Of a DNA stretch of 64,000 nt, positions 47,200-56,388 are shown piece by piece. The number at the start of each line of letters is the position of its first letter. Position 1 is the first letter of the stretch. Source of the stretch: Peptostreptococcaceae bacterium (lineage in GTDB: Bacteria > Bacillota > Clostridia > Peptostreptococcales > Acidaminobacteraceae); the NCBI GenBank assembly GCA_027064135.1, contig JAMOQG010000019.1:62001-126000 (forward strand), read 5' to 3'. The notes beneath the pieces are model-generated. The model made no database searches. It saw only the letters and a program-made list of their open reading frames with translations, and had not been told where the DNA came from. The translations under genes were made by a program, and so were the position numbers.

Positions 47200-49218
47200 A
47201 TGAAAAAATCTAAAATAATTGTTTTTACTATTGTATTGTTAAGTCTTGTTATGCCGAATTGTGTATTTGCCAGTTCTAATGATGAGGTTAAATTTATAGA
47301 TAGTAATTTAGAAAAAGGAATTAGAGAAAAATTAAATATTGAAAATGGTGTTCTTACAGAAAACAATCTTTTTTCAATTACAGAACTTAATTTAAGAAAT
47401 AAAAATATTTCTGATATTTCTGGGATTGAGCATTTGAAAAATCTTAGAAAATTGGATTTAAGTATAAATAAAATAGAAAAGATTGATGAGCTTAAGTCAC
47501 TTTCTAAGTTGAAAGAACTTAGTTTGTATCATAATGAAATTGAAGATATTAATGCTTTAAAGGATTTGAAAAATTTAGAGGAATTAAATTTAAATGATAA
47601 TAAAATTTTAGACATCTATCCTATTGATCAATTAAAGAATTTAAAGAGAGTTTTTTTAGATAAAAATTATATTAGAGATTTAAAAGCTTTTAAAAACTTA
47701 AATGGTATCGAGATGCTTTCGCTTTCAAATAATGAAATTGATGATATTGAAGAGCTAAAGTATATTTATAATGTTGAAATGTTATATTTAAATAACAATA
47801 TGATTTCTGATGTTTCAGTGCTTAAAAGGTTTCCAAAACTTGTGAAACTTGAAATTGATAATAATAAAATTGAGAGTATTTCAGATATTCTAAAATTAAA
47901 AAAACTTGAAAATTTATCAATTAATAAGAATCCAATAGAAAATGTCAGTGAACTTTCAAAATGTAAGAATTTAGAAACTGTATATTATGGGCAACAAAAA
48001 ATTACTAATTTATTTAATTTAAATGATATTGTTAATGATTTTGATAAAGAGGTCATATTCAAAGATAGAAATTTGGAAAAAGCAATTAGAGATGAGATTG
48101 AAATATATGAAGAAAAACTTTATAAAAGAGATTTGCTTGATATATATAGTTTGAATTTGTGGAATAAAAATATTAAATTTTTAGATGGTATAGAAAATTG
48201 TGAAAATCTGCAAGTGTTAAAATTAGGTAAGAACAATATTATTAGTTTGAAACCAATTGAAAAACTTAGTGAATTAACTAATTTATATTTATATAAAAAT
48301 CATATATCTAATTTAAGTAATATTAATGGATTAACAAATTTAAGAACTTTAATGATAATTGATTGTGGACTTTCTGAAATAAATGGAGTAGAAAATCTAA
48401 CAGATCTTGAAACGTTATATATTAAATCAAATAATGTAAGTGATATTAATTTGATTAGTGGTCTTTATAATCTTGAAAGTTTAAATTTATCTGATAATAA
48501 CATTGGAAATATTGATTCAATTGGATATTTATATAAATTAGATAACTTAGATATATCAGGAAATGAGATAAAAGATTTATCACCAATCGGAAGTTTAAAT
48601 GAACTTACTGAAATAACTTTTAGTGATAATAAAATTTCAACTTTAAAATCTTTATCAAAAAATTTATCTCTTAAATGGATAATAGGCAGAAAAAATGAGT
48701 TAAAGAATTTAGATGGTCTTGATAGTTTGTTTAATCTTGAAAAAGTAATAGTAGATAATAATAATATTAACGATATTAAGGGGATTAGAAATTCAAAAGA
48801 TATTGAAGAATTAAGCTTTTACAAGAATGATATAAGCGATATAAAAACTCTTTATTTATTACCTTATCTAAGGAAACTAAATTTATATGATAATGAAGTG
48901 AGCGATTTAACACCGCTAAAAGAATCAGTCTATTTAGAGAAGTTATTACTTGATAAAAATATGATTAAAGACATTTCACCGTTAAAAGATCTTAATGGTC
49001 TTTCTACATTGTCGCTTGGGGATAATGATATTAATGACATTTCTAGTTTAAAAAATTTATTTTATTTAGAATCTTTTGATATCAGTTATAATAATATAAG
49101 AAATATTGAAGTTTTAAAAAGATACCCGTATTTAAAAGATGTAAATGTTAAAGATAATCATATTTCATCAAGTTATATTCATTCTTTAGTTGACGATAGT
49201 GTTGATATTACAAATTAA
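47200..49218 (+). CDS. secreted leucine-rich-repeat protein (internalin-like)
   Basis: 672 aa. Signal peptide (residues 1-25, cleavage after VFA). Two LRR blocks follow, each opened by the same cap (FIDSNLEKGIREKL near 30, FKDRNLEKAIRDEI near 287) and built of 21-22-residue SDS22-type repeats (L-x-x-L-x-L-x-x-N-x-I-x-D-I). No LPxTG, SLH or other anchor at the end, so it is probably released. It lies 12 nt after the yhgE-like gene, so both are likely transcribed together. Probably a surface or secreted binding protein; partner unknown. Confidence 0.85.
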   Translation: MKKSKIIVFTIVLLSLVMPNCVFASSNDEVKFIDSNLEKGIREKLNIENGVLTENNLFSITELNLRNKNISDISGIEHLKNLRKLDLSINKIEKIDELKSLSKLKELSLYHNEIEDINALKDLKNLEELNLNDNKILDIYPIDQLKNLKRVFLDKNYIRDLKAFKNLNGIEMLSLSNNEIDDIEELKYIYNVEMLYLNNNMISDVSVLKRFPKLVKLEIDNNKIESISDILKLKKLENLSINKNPIENVSELSKCKNLETVYYGQQKITNLFNLNDIVNDFDKEVIFKDRNLEKAIRDEIEIYEEKLYKRDLLDIYSLNLWNKNIKFLDGIENCENLQVLKLGKNNIISLKPIEKLSELTNLYLYKNHISNLSNINGLTNLRTLMIIDCGLSEINGVENLTDLETLYIKSNNVSDINLISGLYNLESLNLSDNNIGNIDSIGYLYKLDNLDISGNEIKDLSPIGSLNELTEITFSDNKISTLKSLSKNLSLKWIIGRKNELKNLDGLDSLFNLEKVIVDNNNINDIKGIRNSKDIEELSFYKNDISDIKTLYLLPYLRKLNLYDNEVSDLTPLKESVYLEKLLLDKNMIKDISPLKDLNGLSTLSLGDNDINDISSLKNLFYLESFDISYNNIRNIEVLKRYPYLKDVNVKDNHISSSYIHSLVDDSVDITN

Positions 49219-49219
49219 C

Positions 49220-49243
49220 AGGAGGGCATAGCCTTCCTTTTTT
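49220..49243 (+). terminator. intrinsic terminator after the LRR gene
   Basis: GGAGGG / CCTTCC hairpin (one G-U pair) followed by T6. Confidence 0.8.
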
Positions 49244-49262
49244 GTAAAATATAAAAAAATAT

Positions 49263-49292
49263 TTGTTAAATAATGGATTCTTTTATTATAAT
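49263..49292 (+). promoter_or_regulatory. probable sigma-A promoter of the TetR gene
   Basis: TTGTTA (49263-49268), 18-nt spacer, TATAAT (49287-49292). No copy of the TGACT-N3-AGTCA operator is here, so autoregulation through that site is not evident. Confidence 0.5.
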
Positions 49293-49313
49293 ATTACATA
49301 GAGAGGTGTTAAA

Positions 49314-49904
49314 ATGTCTAAAATCGATGGTAATAAAGAAAAAAAAGAACGTGCAATTTATTCTGCAGCATATAAATTATTTACTGAAATTGGTATTAAT
49401 AATGTCACTGTAAGCAATATTACTAAACAAGCTGGTGTAGCTAAGGGAACTTTTTATTTATATTTTAAAGATAAATATAGTTTAATGGATAAAATAATAG
49501 TTAAGAAGAGTTTTGAGTTATTATTAGAAGCGTATAATATTACGAAGGATAAAGAATTTTATGATTATAATGAAAGAGTAATATTTTTTATAGATTTTAT
49601 TGTAGATTCCTTAAAGGAAAATAGAGTTCTTCTTAAATTACTTCATAAAAATCTTTCTTGGGGAATGTTTAACCAAGCTGTTGATAATAAAATGATTACA
49701 AAAATTATTAATGAACTTATACATGAGTTATATGGTGACAAAATAGATAACAAAATGAGTGAATTAAATTTTTATAGAACTTTGTTTATGATTATAGAAT
49801 TAACTTCATCTGTGTGTTATCATTCTATCATTGAAGAAAAACCTGCAAAAATTGATGAAATGAAACCGTTATTATTAAATGTGATAAAAAAAATATTGTT
49901 ATAA
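49314..49904 (+). CDS. TetR/AcrR family transcriptional regulator
   Basis: 196 aa. N-terminal helix-turn-helix: IYSAAYKLFTEIGINNVTVSNITKQAGVAKGTFYLYFKDKYSLMDKI (residues about 15-61, shown here in the family order; the recognition helix is GVAKGTFYLYF). The C-terminal ligand domain is unassigned. AGAGGTG precedes the ATG. It follows the yhgE-LRR operon, whose promoter carries two palindromes of TetR-operator size, so it is the likely regulator. Confidence 0.85.
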   Translation: MSKIDGNKEKKERAIYSAAYKLFTEIGINNVTVSNITKQAGVAKGTFYLYFKDKYSLMDKIIVKKSFELLLEAYNITKDKEFYDYNERVIFFIDFIVDSLKENRVLLKLLHKNLSWGMFNQAVDNKMITKIINELIHELYGDKIDNKMSELNFYRTLFMIIELTSSVCYHSIIEEKPAKIDEMKPLLLNVIKKILL

Positions 49905-49951
49905 TTTTGAAATAGTTAAATCATTTTAAAATTTTATGAAATAAAAATTGC

Positions 49952-49966
49952 ATTTATCTGAAAATT
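49952..49966 (+). promoter_or_regulatory. candidate CodY box upstream of opp
   Basis: ATTTATCTGAAAATT matches the CodY consensus at 13 of 15. It lies about 125 bp upstream of the opp -35, which is far for direct repression, and overlaps the edge of the TetR terminator. Confidence 0.3.
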
Positions 49967-49990
49967 CATCGGTTTTTGCCGGTGTTTTTT
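49967..49990 (+). terminator. intrinsic terminator after the TetR gene
   Basis: CATCGG / CCGGTG hairpin (one G-U pair) and T6. Confidence 0.8.
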
Positions 49991-49999
49991 GTGTATTTA

Positions 50000-50013
50000 T
50001 GATAACGTTTTCA
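50000..50013 (+). promoter_or_regulatory. weak candidate cre (CcpA) site
   Basis: TGATAACGTTTTCA matches the catabolite-response consensus TGWAANCGNTNWCA at 13 of 14. It is about 75 nt upstream of the opp -35. A single match in AT-rich DNA is weak evidence. Confidence 0.25.
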
Positions 50014-50088
50014 ATGGTGTAAAATGCTTTGATTTCAATGCTTTTTAATGGTATTACGAAAAGTTAATATCTGTATGGTGTTTATATA

Positions 50089-50117
50089 TTGAAAAAAAAT
50101 GCGTTATGCGCTAAAAT
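50089..50117 (+). promoter_or_regulatory. sigma-A promoter of the opp operon
   Basis: TTGAAA (50089-50094), 17-nt spacer, TAAAAT (50112-50117), 80 nt before the oppB start. Confidence 0.6.
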
Positions 50118-50197
50118 AATTGTATATTAAAGAGTGGAAAAATGAATTATTATTGTTTTCACTTGTAATATTCATAATATTGGGAGGAGATTTATTA

Positions 50198-51118
50198 ATG
50201 GGGAATTATTTAGTAAAAAGATTATTATCAATGGTAATAACACTTTGGTTTGTTATTACTATTACTTTTTTTCTAATGCATGCAATCCCTGGTGGACCTT
50301 TTGTAAGAGAAAAAGAATTACCACCAGAAGTAATTGAGGCATTAAATGAAAAGTATCATTTAGATGATCCATTGTATGTTCAATACTTTGATTATTTAAA
50401 GGGTGTTGTTACATTTGATATGGGACCTTCATTCAAAATGACAGGTGTAGAAGTAACAGATTTAATTAAAAAAGGATTTCCAGTTTCAGCGAAAATGGGA
50501 GGTTTAGCGGTATTATTTGTTTTACTTTTAGGTGTTCCTATAGGAATTATTTCAGCTTTAAAACAAAATTCGTGGATTGACTATATTGTAACGATTATTG
50601 CTACGATTGGTGTAGCTGTTCCGGGATTTGTTGTTGCTACGATATATATTTATATATTTAGCTCCAAGTTGGCTCTTGTTCCATCTTTTGGATTAGAATC
50701 AGCTAAAGGTTATATAGGACCTGTATTGGCGTTAGCTTTTTTCTCACTAGCATTTGTTATGAGACTTATGAGATCTAGTATGTTAGAAGTTCTTGGTGAA
50801 GATTATATTAGAACTGCTCGTGCAAAAGGATTACCAGAATTTATAGTAATTTATAAACATGCACTTAAAAATGCAATAATCCCAGTTATTACTTATGTTG
50901 GGCCAATGATTGCGTCAGTAATGACAGGCTCATTCGTAATTGAAAAAATATTTGCTATTCCAGGAATGGGAAAATATTTTGTTGAATCAGTAGGGAATAG
51001 AGATTATACGGTTTTAATGGGTACTACAGTATTTTATGCGGCGTTAGTTATAGTAGCGATATTAGTTGTTGATGTTGCGTATGGAATGATTGATCCAAGA
51101 ATTAAACTAGGAGATTAG
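50198..51118 (+). CDS. oppB: oligopeptide ABC transporter permease B
   Basis: 306 aa, six membrane helices; inner permease of a peptide importer. YLVKRLLSMVITLWFVITITFFLMHAIPGGPF is the OppB/DppB opening (first 33 residues, cited as family signature region), and the EAA-like loop DYIRTARAKGLPEFIVIYKHALKNA contacts the ATPases. ATG at 50198 follows GGGAGGAGA; the longer frame from 50120 adds an unrelated 26-residue extension without a site. Confidence 0.93.
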   Translation: MGNYLVKRLLSMVITLWFVITITFFLMHAIPGGPFVREKELPPEVIEALNEKYHLDDPLYVQYFDYLKGVVTFDMGPSFKMTGVEVTDLIKKGFPVSAKMGGLAVLFVLLLGVPIGIISALKQNSWIDYIVTIIATIGVAVPGFVVATIYIYIFSSKLALVPSFGLESAKGYIGPVLALAFFSLAFVMRLMRSSMLEVLGEDYIRTARAKGLPEFIVIYKHALKNAIIPVITYVGPMIASVMTGSFVIEKIFAIPGMGKYFVESVGNRDYTVLMGTTVFYAALVIVAILVVDVAYGMIDPRIKLGD

Positions 51119-51127
51119 GAGGGAAAT

Positions 51128-52336
51128 ATGAGTAATAAAAATATCTCTCCGGAATTATGGGAGAAAGTAGAAGTACATGCAAGTAGATCTGAAGAAATAA
51201 CTAGAAAAAGTTTAACGTATTGGCAAGATGCTTGGAGAAGATTAAAGCAAAATAAACTTTCAATGTTAGGACTTGCTTTAATAATAATTATGATTATGTT
51301 TGCATCGTTTGGTTCTATGTTTACTGAATGGGATTATTCAAGTCAAACATTGAAAAATGCAAATTTACCTCCTAAAATGGATGTTGTAAAATTGCCTAAC
51401 GATGTATATGGATTTGTACATCGTGAATATACATTGTTCGAAGTAGATGAGACAGGACACATAATTGATAGATTAGAACCTACAAATTCAATGTTAGATA
51501 TTATGCAAAATAAAAGACGTATCTATGAAATAAATGGAGAAGAGGTAGTTTTAGATTTTTCATTTATATCAGACGCTAAAAAAGAAGGCAAAATTGCTGA
51601 AAAAGGGTTTGAATTAACAGTAAATGGAGAAGAATTAAAAACTGTAAAAAGTCTTTGGAATAAAACTTATTTATTTGGTAGTGATGATTTAGGAAGAGAT
51701 TTATTTGCTAGAGTTAGATATGGAGCAACGATTTCGTTACTTATTGCTTTAGTTGCAACATTAGTTCAATTCTTTGTTGGCGTATTTTATGGTGCTATTG
51801 CAGGTTATGCTGGTGGAAGTGTTGATATGATAATGATGCGTATTGTAGATGTAATTGCAACTGTGCCTTTATTATTATATGTAATTTTACTGATGGTTGT
51901 TATTGGCCCTGGACTTAAAACTATCATATTAGCGATGGGTATTATTTATTGGGTTGGAATGGCTAGAATTGTAAGAGGCGAAATTTTAAGTTTGAAAGAA
52001 CAAGAATTTGTAATGGCTGCTAAAACTTTAGGTGCAAGTACTTGGAGAATTATTGCAAGACATTTAGTACCAAATGCATTGGGACCAATTATTGTATCTT
52101 TAGCAATGATGATTCCAAGTGCGATATTTACAGAAGCTTTTTTAAGTTTTATTGGATTAGGTGTACCTGCTCCTATGGCTTCATGGGGAACTTTAGCGAA
52201 TGATGCTGTTAAGGCTTTAAGATCGTATCCGTTCCAGTTATTATGGCCATCTTTAGCAATTAGCATTACAGTATTGTCATTTAACTTTTTCGGTGATGGG
52301 TTAAGAAATGCGCTGGATCCAAAATTACGAAGATAG
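51128..52336 (+). CDS. oppC: oligopeptide ABC transporter permease C with enlarged first external loop
   Basis: 402 aa, about 100 longer than usual. RRLKQNKLSMLGLALIIIMI is the OppC N-terminus, and the standard second half begins at LFGSDDLGRDLFARVRYGA. Between them residues about 75-180 hold an extra external domain after the first helix (with two short beta-rich parts, IYEINGEEVVLDFSF and FELTVNGEELKTV). The loop ahead of LFGSDDLGRD is normally short. EAA loop: EFVMAAKTLGASTWRIIARH. AGGAGG precedes the ATG. Confidence 0.93.
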   Translation: MSNKNISPELWEKVEVHASRSEEITRKSLTYWQDAWRRLKQNKLSMLGLALIIIMIMFASFGSMFTEWDYSSQTLKNANLPPKMDVVKLPNDVYGFVHREYTLFEVDETGHIIDRLEPTNSMLDIMQNKRRIYEINGEEVVLDFSFISDAKKEGKIAEKGFELTVNGEELKTVKSLWNKTYLFGSDDLGRDLFARVRYGATISLLIALVATLVQFFVGVFYGAIAGYAGGSVDMIMMRIVDVIATVPLLLYVILLMVVIGPGLKTIILAMGIIYWVGMARIVRGEILSLKEQEFVMAAKTLGASTWRIIARHLVPNALGPIIVSLAMMIPSAIFTEAFLSFIGLGVPAPMASWGTLANDAVKALRSYPFQLLWPSLAISITVLSFNFFGDGLRNALDPKLRR

Positions 52337-52350
52337 AAAGGGGTACTAAA

Positions 52351-53379
52351 TTGAAAGAAAAAATAATAGAAGTAAATAATTTACAAACTTCATTCTATAC
52401 TCATTTGGGAGAAGTGCAGGCTGTTAGAGGTGTTAGCTTTAATGTTGCAAAAGGAGAAGTTTTAGGAATAGTAGGTGAATCAGGTAGTGGTAAAAGTGTA
52501 ACTTCAATGTCGATAATGAAGCTCGTATCATATCCTGGTAAGATTAAAAGTGGTGAAATATTATTTAGAGGTGAAGATTTAGCTAAAAAAACTGATAAAG
52601 AAATGTTAAGCGTTCGTGGAGATAAAATTTCAATGATTTTCCAAGACCCGATGACATCTTTAAATCCCGTTTATACAATAGGAAATCAGATTATTGAAGC
52701 TATTATTAGACATCAGAATGTTGGTAAAGATGAAGCGAGAGAAAAAGCTATAGAGATGCTAAAACTTGTTGGTATTCCATCACCTGAAGAAAGAATTGAC
52801 AATTATCCTCACGAATTTAGTGGTGGCATGAGACAAAGAGCAATGATTGCAATTGCACTTTCATGTGAACCTGATTTGTTGATTGCTGATGAGCCAACAA
52901 CTGCACTTGATGTAACTATTCAAGCTCAAATTATGGAGTTATTAAAAGAATTAAAAAATAAAGTTGATACATCAATTATATTGATTACACATGATTTAGG
53001 TGTTGTTGCTGATACTTGTGACAAAATAATTGTAATGTATGGTGGGCTTGTAATGGAAAGAGGATCTGCTCAAGAAATATTTTATACTCCAAAACATCCA
53101 TATACAATGGGACTTATGAAATCTATTCCTAGATTGGATGCTGGAGATGATGGAAGATTGATTCCAATTCCTGGAACACCGCCGGATTTAATTAAGCCTC
53201 CAACTGGATGCCCTTTTTCTGCAAGATGTCCTTATGCAATGAAAATTTGTACTCAGGAAATGCCAGGATATACAAAATTTGGAGAAGGTAATGAAGCTGC
53301 ATGTTGGTTGTTGCATAAAGATGCTCCGGAAGTGGAAGTTGATACTGGTGTAGTTAGAGGTGATGTAAATGCAAAATAA
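52351..53379 (+). CDS. oppD: oligopeptide ABC transporter ATP-binding protein D
   Basis: 342 aa. Walker A GESGSGKS, signature LSGGMRQR-type motif (FSGGMRQRAMIAIAL), Walker B LLIADEPTTALD, and the OppD/F C-terminal CPFSARCPYA cysteine motif. Starts with TTG after AAAGGGG. It energises uptake together with OppF, whose start lies inside its end. Confidence 0.94.
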   Translation: MKEKIIEVNNLQTSFYTHLGEVQAVRGVSFNVAKGEVLGIVGESGSGKSVTSMSIMKLVSYPGKIKSGEILFRGEDLAKKTDKEMLSVRGDKISMIFQDPMTSLNPVYTIGNQIIEAIIRHQNVGKDEAREKAIEMLKLVGIPSPEERIDNYPHEFSGGMRQRAMIAIALSCEPDLLIADEPTTALDVTIQAQIMELLKELKNKVDTSIILITHDLGVVADTCDKIIVMYGGLVMERGSAQEIFYTPKHPYTMGLMKSIPRLDAGDDGRLIPIPGTPPDLIKPPTGCPFSARCPYAMKICTQEMPGYTKFGEGNEAACWLLHKDAPEVEVDTGVVRGDVNAK

Positions 53380-54367
53380 AGAAGTTTTATTAGAAGTAAA
53401 AGGTTTGAAAAAATATTTCCCTATAAAACATGGTTTTTTAGGTAGAAAAACTAAGTATGTTAAAGCTGTAGATGGAATTGATTTTAAAGTATATAAAGGT
53501 GAAACGCTTGGTTTAGTTGGAGAATCCGGTTGTGGTAAATCTACTACTGGAAGAACAATAATTAGATTATATGATGTTACTGAAGGAGAAGTTATATTTG
53601 ATGGAACAGATATTAGTGATCTTTCTCAAAGAGAACTTTTGCCTTTCAGAAAAAAAATGCAAATGATTTTCCAAGATCCGTATGCATCATTAAATACTAG
53701 AATGACAGTTGCTGATATTATTGGGGAGCCTTTAGATATTCATGGGATCGCTAGCGGAGAAGCAAGAAAAAATAGAATTAATGAACTTTTAAAAACTGTT
53801 GGATTAACTACTGATCATGCGAGCAGATATCCACATGAATTTAGTGGTGGACAAAGACAAAGAATTGGTATTGCAAGAGCACTAGCTGTAAATCCTGAAT
53901 TTATAATTTGTGATGAACCTATTTCTGCACTTGATGTATCTATTCAAGCTCAAGTAGTAAATATGCTTGATGATTTACAAAAAAATATGGGATTAACGTA
54001 TTTATTTATTGCGCATGATTTGTCAATGGTTAAATATATTTCTGATAGAATTGCTGTAATGTATTTGGGAAAAATTGTTGAAATTGGTGAAGCAGATAGA
54101 TTATATAATCATCCTGAACATCCTTATACTCAAGCCTTATTATCAGCTGTTCCAATTCCAGATCCTGATTTAACTCGTGAGCTTGCGAAGGATAGAGTAA
54201 TATTAGAAGGTGACGTTCCAAGTCCATTAAATCCACCTTCTGGATGTAGATTTAGAACTAGATGTCAATATGCAAAGCCAATTTGTTCTGAAGAAATGCC
54301 AGAGTTGCAAGATATAGGTGGTGAACATCAAGTAGCATGTCATTTCACTGGCAAACTTATTAAATAA
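53369..54367 (+). CDS. oppF: oligopeptide ABC transporter ATP-binding protein F
   Basis: 332 aa. Walker A GESGCGKST, signature FSGGQRQRIGIARAL, Walker B FIICDEPISALD, and GCRFRTRCQYA at the C-terminus. AGAGGTG within oppD precedes the ATG; the overlap is 11 nt, which suggests coupled translation of the two ATPases. Confidence 0.94.
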   Translation: MQNKEVLLEVKGLKKYFPIKHGFLGRKTKYVKAVDGIDFKVYKGETLGLVGESGCGKSTTGRTIIRLYDVTEGEVIFDGTDISDLSQRELLPFRKKMQMIFQDPYASLNTRMTVADIIGEPLDIHGIASGEARKNRINELLKTVGLTTDHASRYPHEFSGGQRQRIGIARALAVNPEFIICDEPISALDVSIQAQVVNMLDDLQKNMGLTYLFIAHDLSMVKYISDRIAVMYLGKIVEIGEADRLYNHPEHPYTQALLSAVPIPDPDLTRELAKDRVILEGDVPSPLNPPSGCRFRTRCQYAKPICSEEMPELQDIGGEHQVACHFTGKLIK

Positions 54368-54482
54368 ACGTAACATTTAAAATTTGTAAAAGAATTAAAA
54401 ATATATTATAATTAACTCGTAGATATTAAGAAAAATTAATTTCTTAATTATTATATAAGAGAGAAAAATGGAGGGGATTTTA

Positions 54483-56120
54483 TTGTTTAAAAGAAGTATT
54501 TCGTTAATGTTAGTATTATTATTGGTAGTAGCTTCATTCGCAGGTTGTTCAAAACCAGCTGAAGAGCCAGCACCAGTAGAACCAACTGCAACAACTGAGC
54601 CAGCACCAGCAGAACCTGCTGTAGAGCCAGCTCAAGAAGAAAGTGTTTTACATTGGAACGTTGGAGCAGATCCAAAAACATTAGACCCAGGTTTAAATGC
54701 AGCTAGTGATGGTGGAAATGTTATTAATAACACTTTTGAAGGTTTAACAAGAGAAATTGATGGTGAATTGACACCAGCAATGGCAGAAAGTTGGGATGTA
54801 TCTGAAGATCAAACTACTTACACTTTCCATATTAGAGAAGGCGTAAAATGGTCTGATGGACAAGCTTTAACAGCTAATGATTTTGAATATGCTTGGTCAA
54901 GAGTAATTGATCCTGCTACTGCTTCAGAATACTCATGGATTTTTGATGCTGCTAACGTAGATTCTTTTGAAGCTACTGATGAAGCTACATTCGTTGTTAA
55001 CTTAAAGACACCAACTCCTTGGTTCTTAGGATTAACTACTTTCTACTCATTCTTCCCAGTAAGAGAAGATATGGTAAACGCAAAAGCTGACGGATTATGG
55101 GCAAAAGATGGTTCTTTAGCAATATCTAATGGACCTTTCACATTATCTGAATATGAAACAGGCGACAAATTAGTATTAGTTAAAAATGATAATTATTGGA
55201 GAGCTGATGAAGTTAAGTTAGACAAAATCGTTGGAAGAATGATTGTTGAAGCTTCTACTGCATTAACTGCTTACCAAGGTGGAGAATTAGATATTAATTC
55301 TAATATTCCTAGTGCTGAAATACCAGGATTAATTGCTGAAGATCCAACATTTATGATTTTCCCAATGTTAGGAACTTACTACTATAGTTTCAATACATCA
55401 GTTCCTCCTTTAGATAATGTAGATGTAAGAAGAGCATTAACATTAGCTATCGATAGAAAAGCAATTGTTGAAACTGTAACTAAAGGTGGACAGTTACCTG
55501 CATCAACTATGATTCCAGGAGCGATTTTAGACGCTGAAGGTAATGTGTTTAATGAAATGACTGGAGACTACGGAATTTCTGCAACTGCAAACGTTGAAGA
55601 AGCAAAAGCATTATTAGCTAAAGCTGGATATCCAAATGGTGAAGGATTCCCTAACTTTGAATTGTTATACAACACTTCTGAAGGACACCAAAAAATTGCT
55701 GAAGCACTTCAAGAAATGTGGAAAACTAACTTAAATATTGATGTTACATTAGCTAACCAAGAATGGGCTGTATTCCAAGATACTAGAACTCAAGGCAATT
55801 TCCAAATTGCTAGAGAAGGTTGGATTGGAGATTATACAGATCCATTAACATTCTTAGATATGTTTAGAACTGGTGGAGTTATGAATCATACTCAATGGGG
55901 TAGCGATGAATATGATCAGATATTAGACGATTCTATGATGGCTAAAGGTCAAGAAAGATTTGAGATGTTATTTAAAGCGGACAAAATTTTAATGGATGCT
56001 GCTGTTGTAATGCCAGTTTATTACTACACTGACATAATGATGGTTGCTGACAAAGTACAAGGTTGGGAATTAACAGGATTAAGTACTTACTACTTCGGAA
56101 GAACTGAAATAGTAGAATAA
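54483..56120 (+). CDS. oppA: oligopeptide ABC transporter substrate-binding lipoprotein
   Basis: 545 aa. Signal peptide with lipobox (SFAGC, Cys about 22), then a Pro/Glu/Ala/Thr-rich linker and an SBP_bac_5 domain (HWNVGADPKTLDPGLN; LVKNDNYWRADEVKLDKIV). It captures peptides outside the membrane. TTG at 54483 follows ATGGAGGGGAT; the ATG at 54468 is part of that ribosome site. It uses noticeably more C-ending codons (TTC, AAC, TAC) than its neighbours, as in strongly expressed genes. Last opp gene, after a 115-nt gap that may hold an extra promoter. Confidence 0.94.
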   Translation: MFKRSISLMLVLLLVVASFAGCSKPAEEPAPVEPTATTEPAPAEPAVEPAQEESVLHWNVGADPKTLDPGLNAASDGGNVINNTFEGLTREIDGELTPAMAESWDVSEDQTTYTFHIREGVKWSDGQALTANDFEYAWSRVIDPATASEYSWIFDAANVDSFEATDEATFVVNLKTPTPWFLGLTTFYSFFPVREDMVNAKADGLWAKDGSLAISNGPFTLSEYETGDKLVLVKNDNYWRADEVKLDKIVGRMIVEASTALTAYQGGELDINSNIPSAEIPGLIAEDPTFMIFPMLGTYYYSFNTSVPPLDNVDVRRALTLAIDRKAIVETVTKGGQLPASTMIPGAILDAEGNVFNEMTGDYGISATANVEEAKALLAKAGYPNGEGFPNFELLYNTSEGHQKIAEALQEMWKTNLNIDVTLANQEWAVFQDTRTQGNFQIAREGWIGDYTDPLTFLDMFRTGGVMNHTQWGSDEYDQILDDSMMAKGQERFEMLFKADKILMDAAVVMPVYYYTDIMMVADKVQGWELTGLSTYYFGRTEIVE

Positions 56121-56134
56121 TAATTTTGATAAAG

Positions 56135-56167
56135 GAAGTGGAGAGTTAATCTCTACTTCTTTTTTTA
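56135..56167 (+). terminator. intrinsic terminator of the opp operon
   Basis: GAAGTGGAGA / TCTCTACTTC stem (one G-U pair) followed by T7. Confidence 0.9.
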
Positions 56168-56173
56168 TTATTT

Positions 56174-56270
56174 AGGAAAGTGCAGTTGAAAATTATAACG
56201 AGTGGCGATTTCGTTTTAATATTATCGAAAGCGTAACGGCCTATCTAAAACATTCTGAAAGAATTTTTTG
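56174..56270 (+). ncRNA. putative structured regulatory RNA element, copy B (unassigned class)
   Basis: Second copy of the element at 9131. AGGAAAGT (56174-56181), AATTATAAC (56191-56199) and GGCCTATCTAAAACATT (56238-56254) are identical to copy A. The middle stem is here TTTCG / CGAAA (56209-56213 with 56226-56230), extended by CG / CG, in place of TTTCATT / AATGAAA. GTTG / TAAC gives an outer pairing. The 3' block leads into ACATTC / GAATTTTTTG. It starts 7 nt after the opp terminator; a second terminator follows. Confidence 0.5.
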
Positions 56271-56282
56271 TGAAATTATTTT

Positions 56283-56304
56283 AAAGTCCGTAGGACTTTT
56301 TTTT
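56283..56304 (+). terminator. intrinsic terminator between element B and the amidase gene
   Basis: AAAGTCC / GGACTTT hairpin with a 3-nt loop and eight T. With element B upstream it could act as an expression platform or end a short RNA. Confidence 0.85.
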
Positions 56305-56388
56305 GTTTTTTTGATATACTATACTAAAGTACATATTATTGAAGGAATAGTAGATAAAGTAAAAAAAGTAGTTGCTATGGAGGAAGAT

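Noticed and set aside
47300..49200. Repeated short DNA motifs in the LRR gene as a CRISPR-like array
   Set aside because: The repeats are coding, in frame with 21-22-residue LRR units, and vary in sequence.
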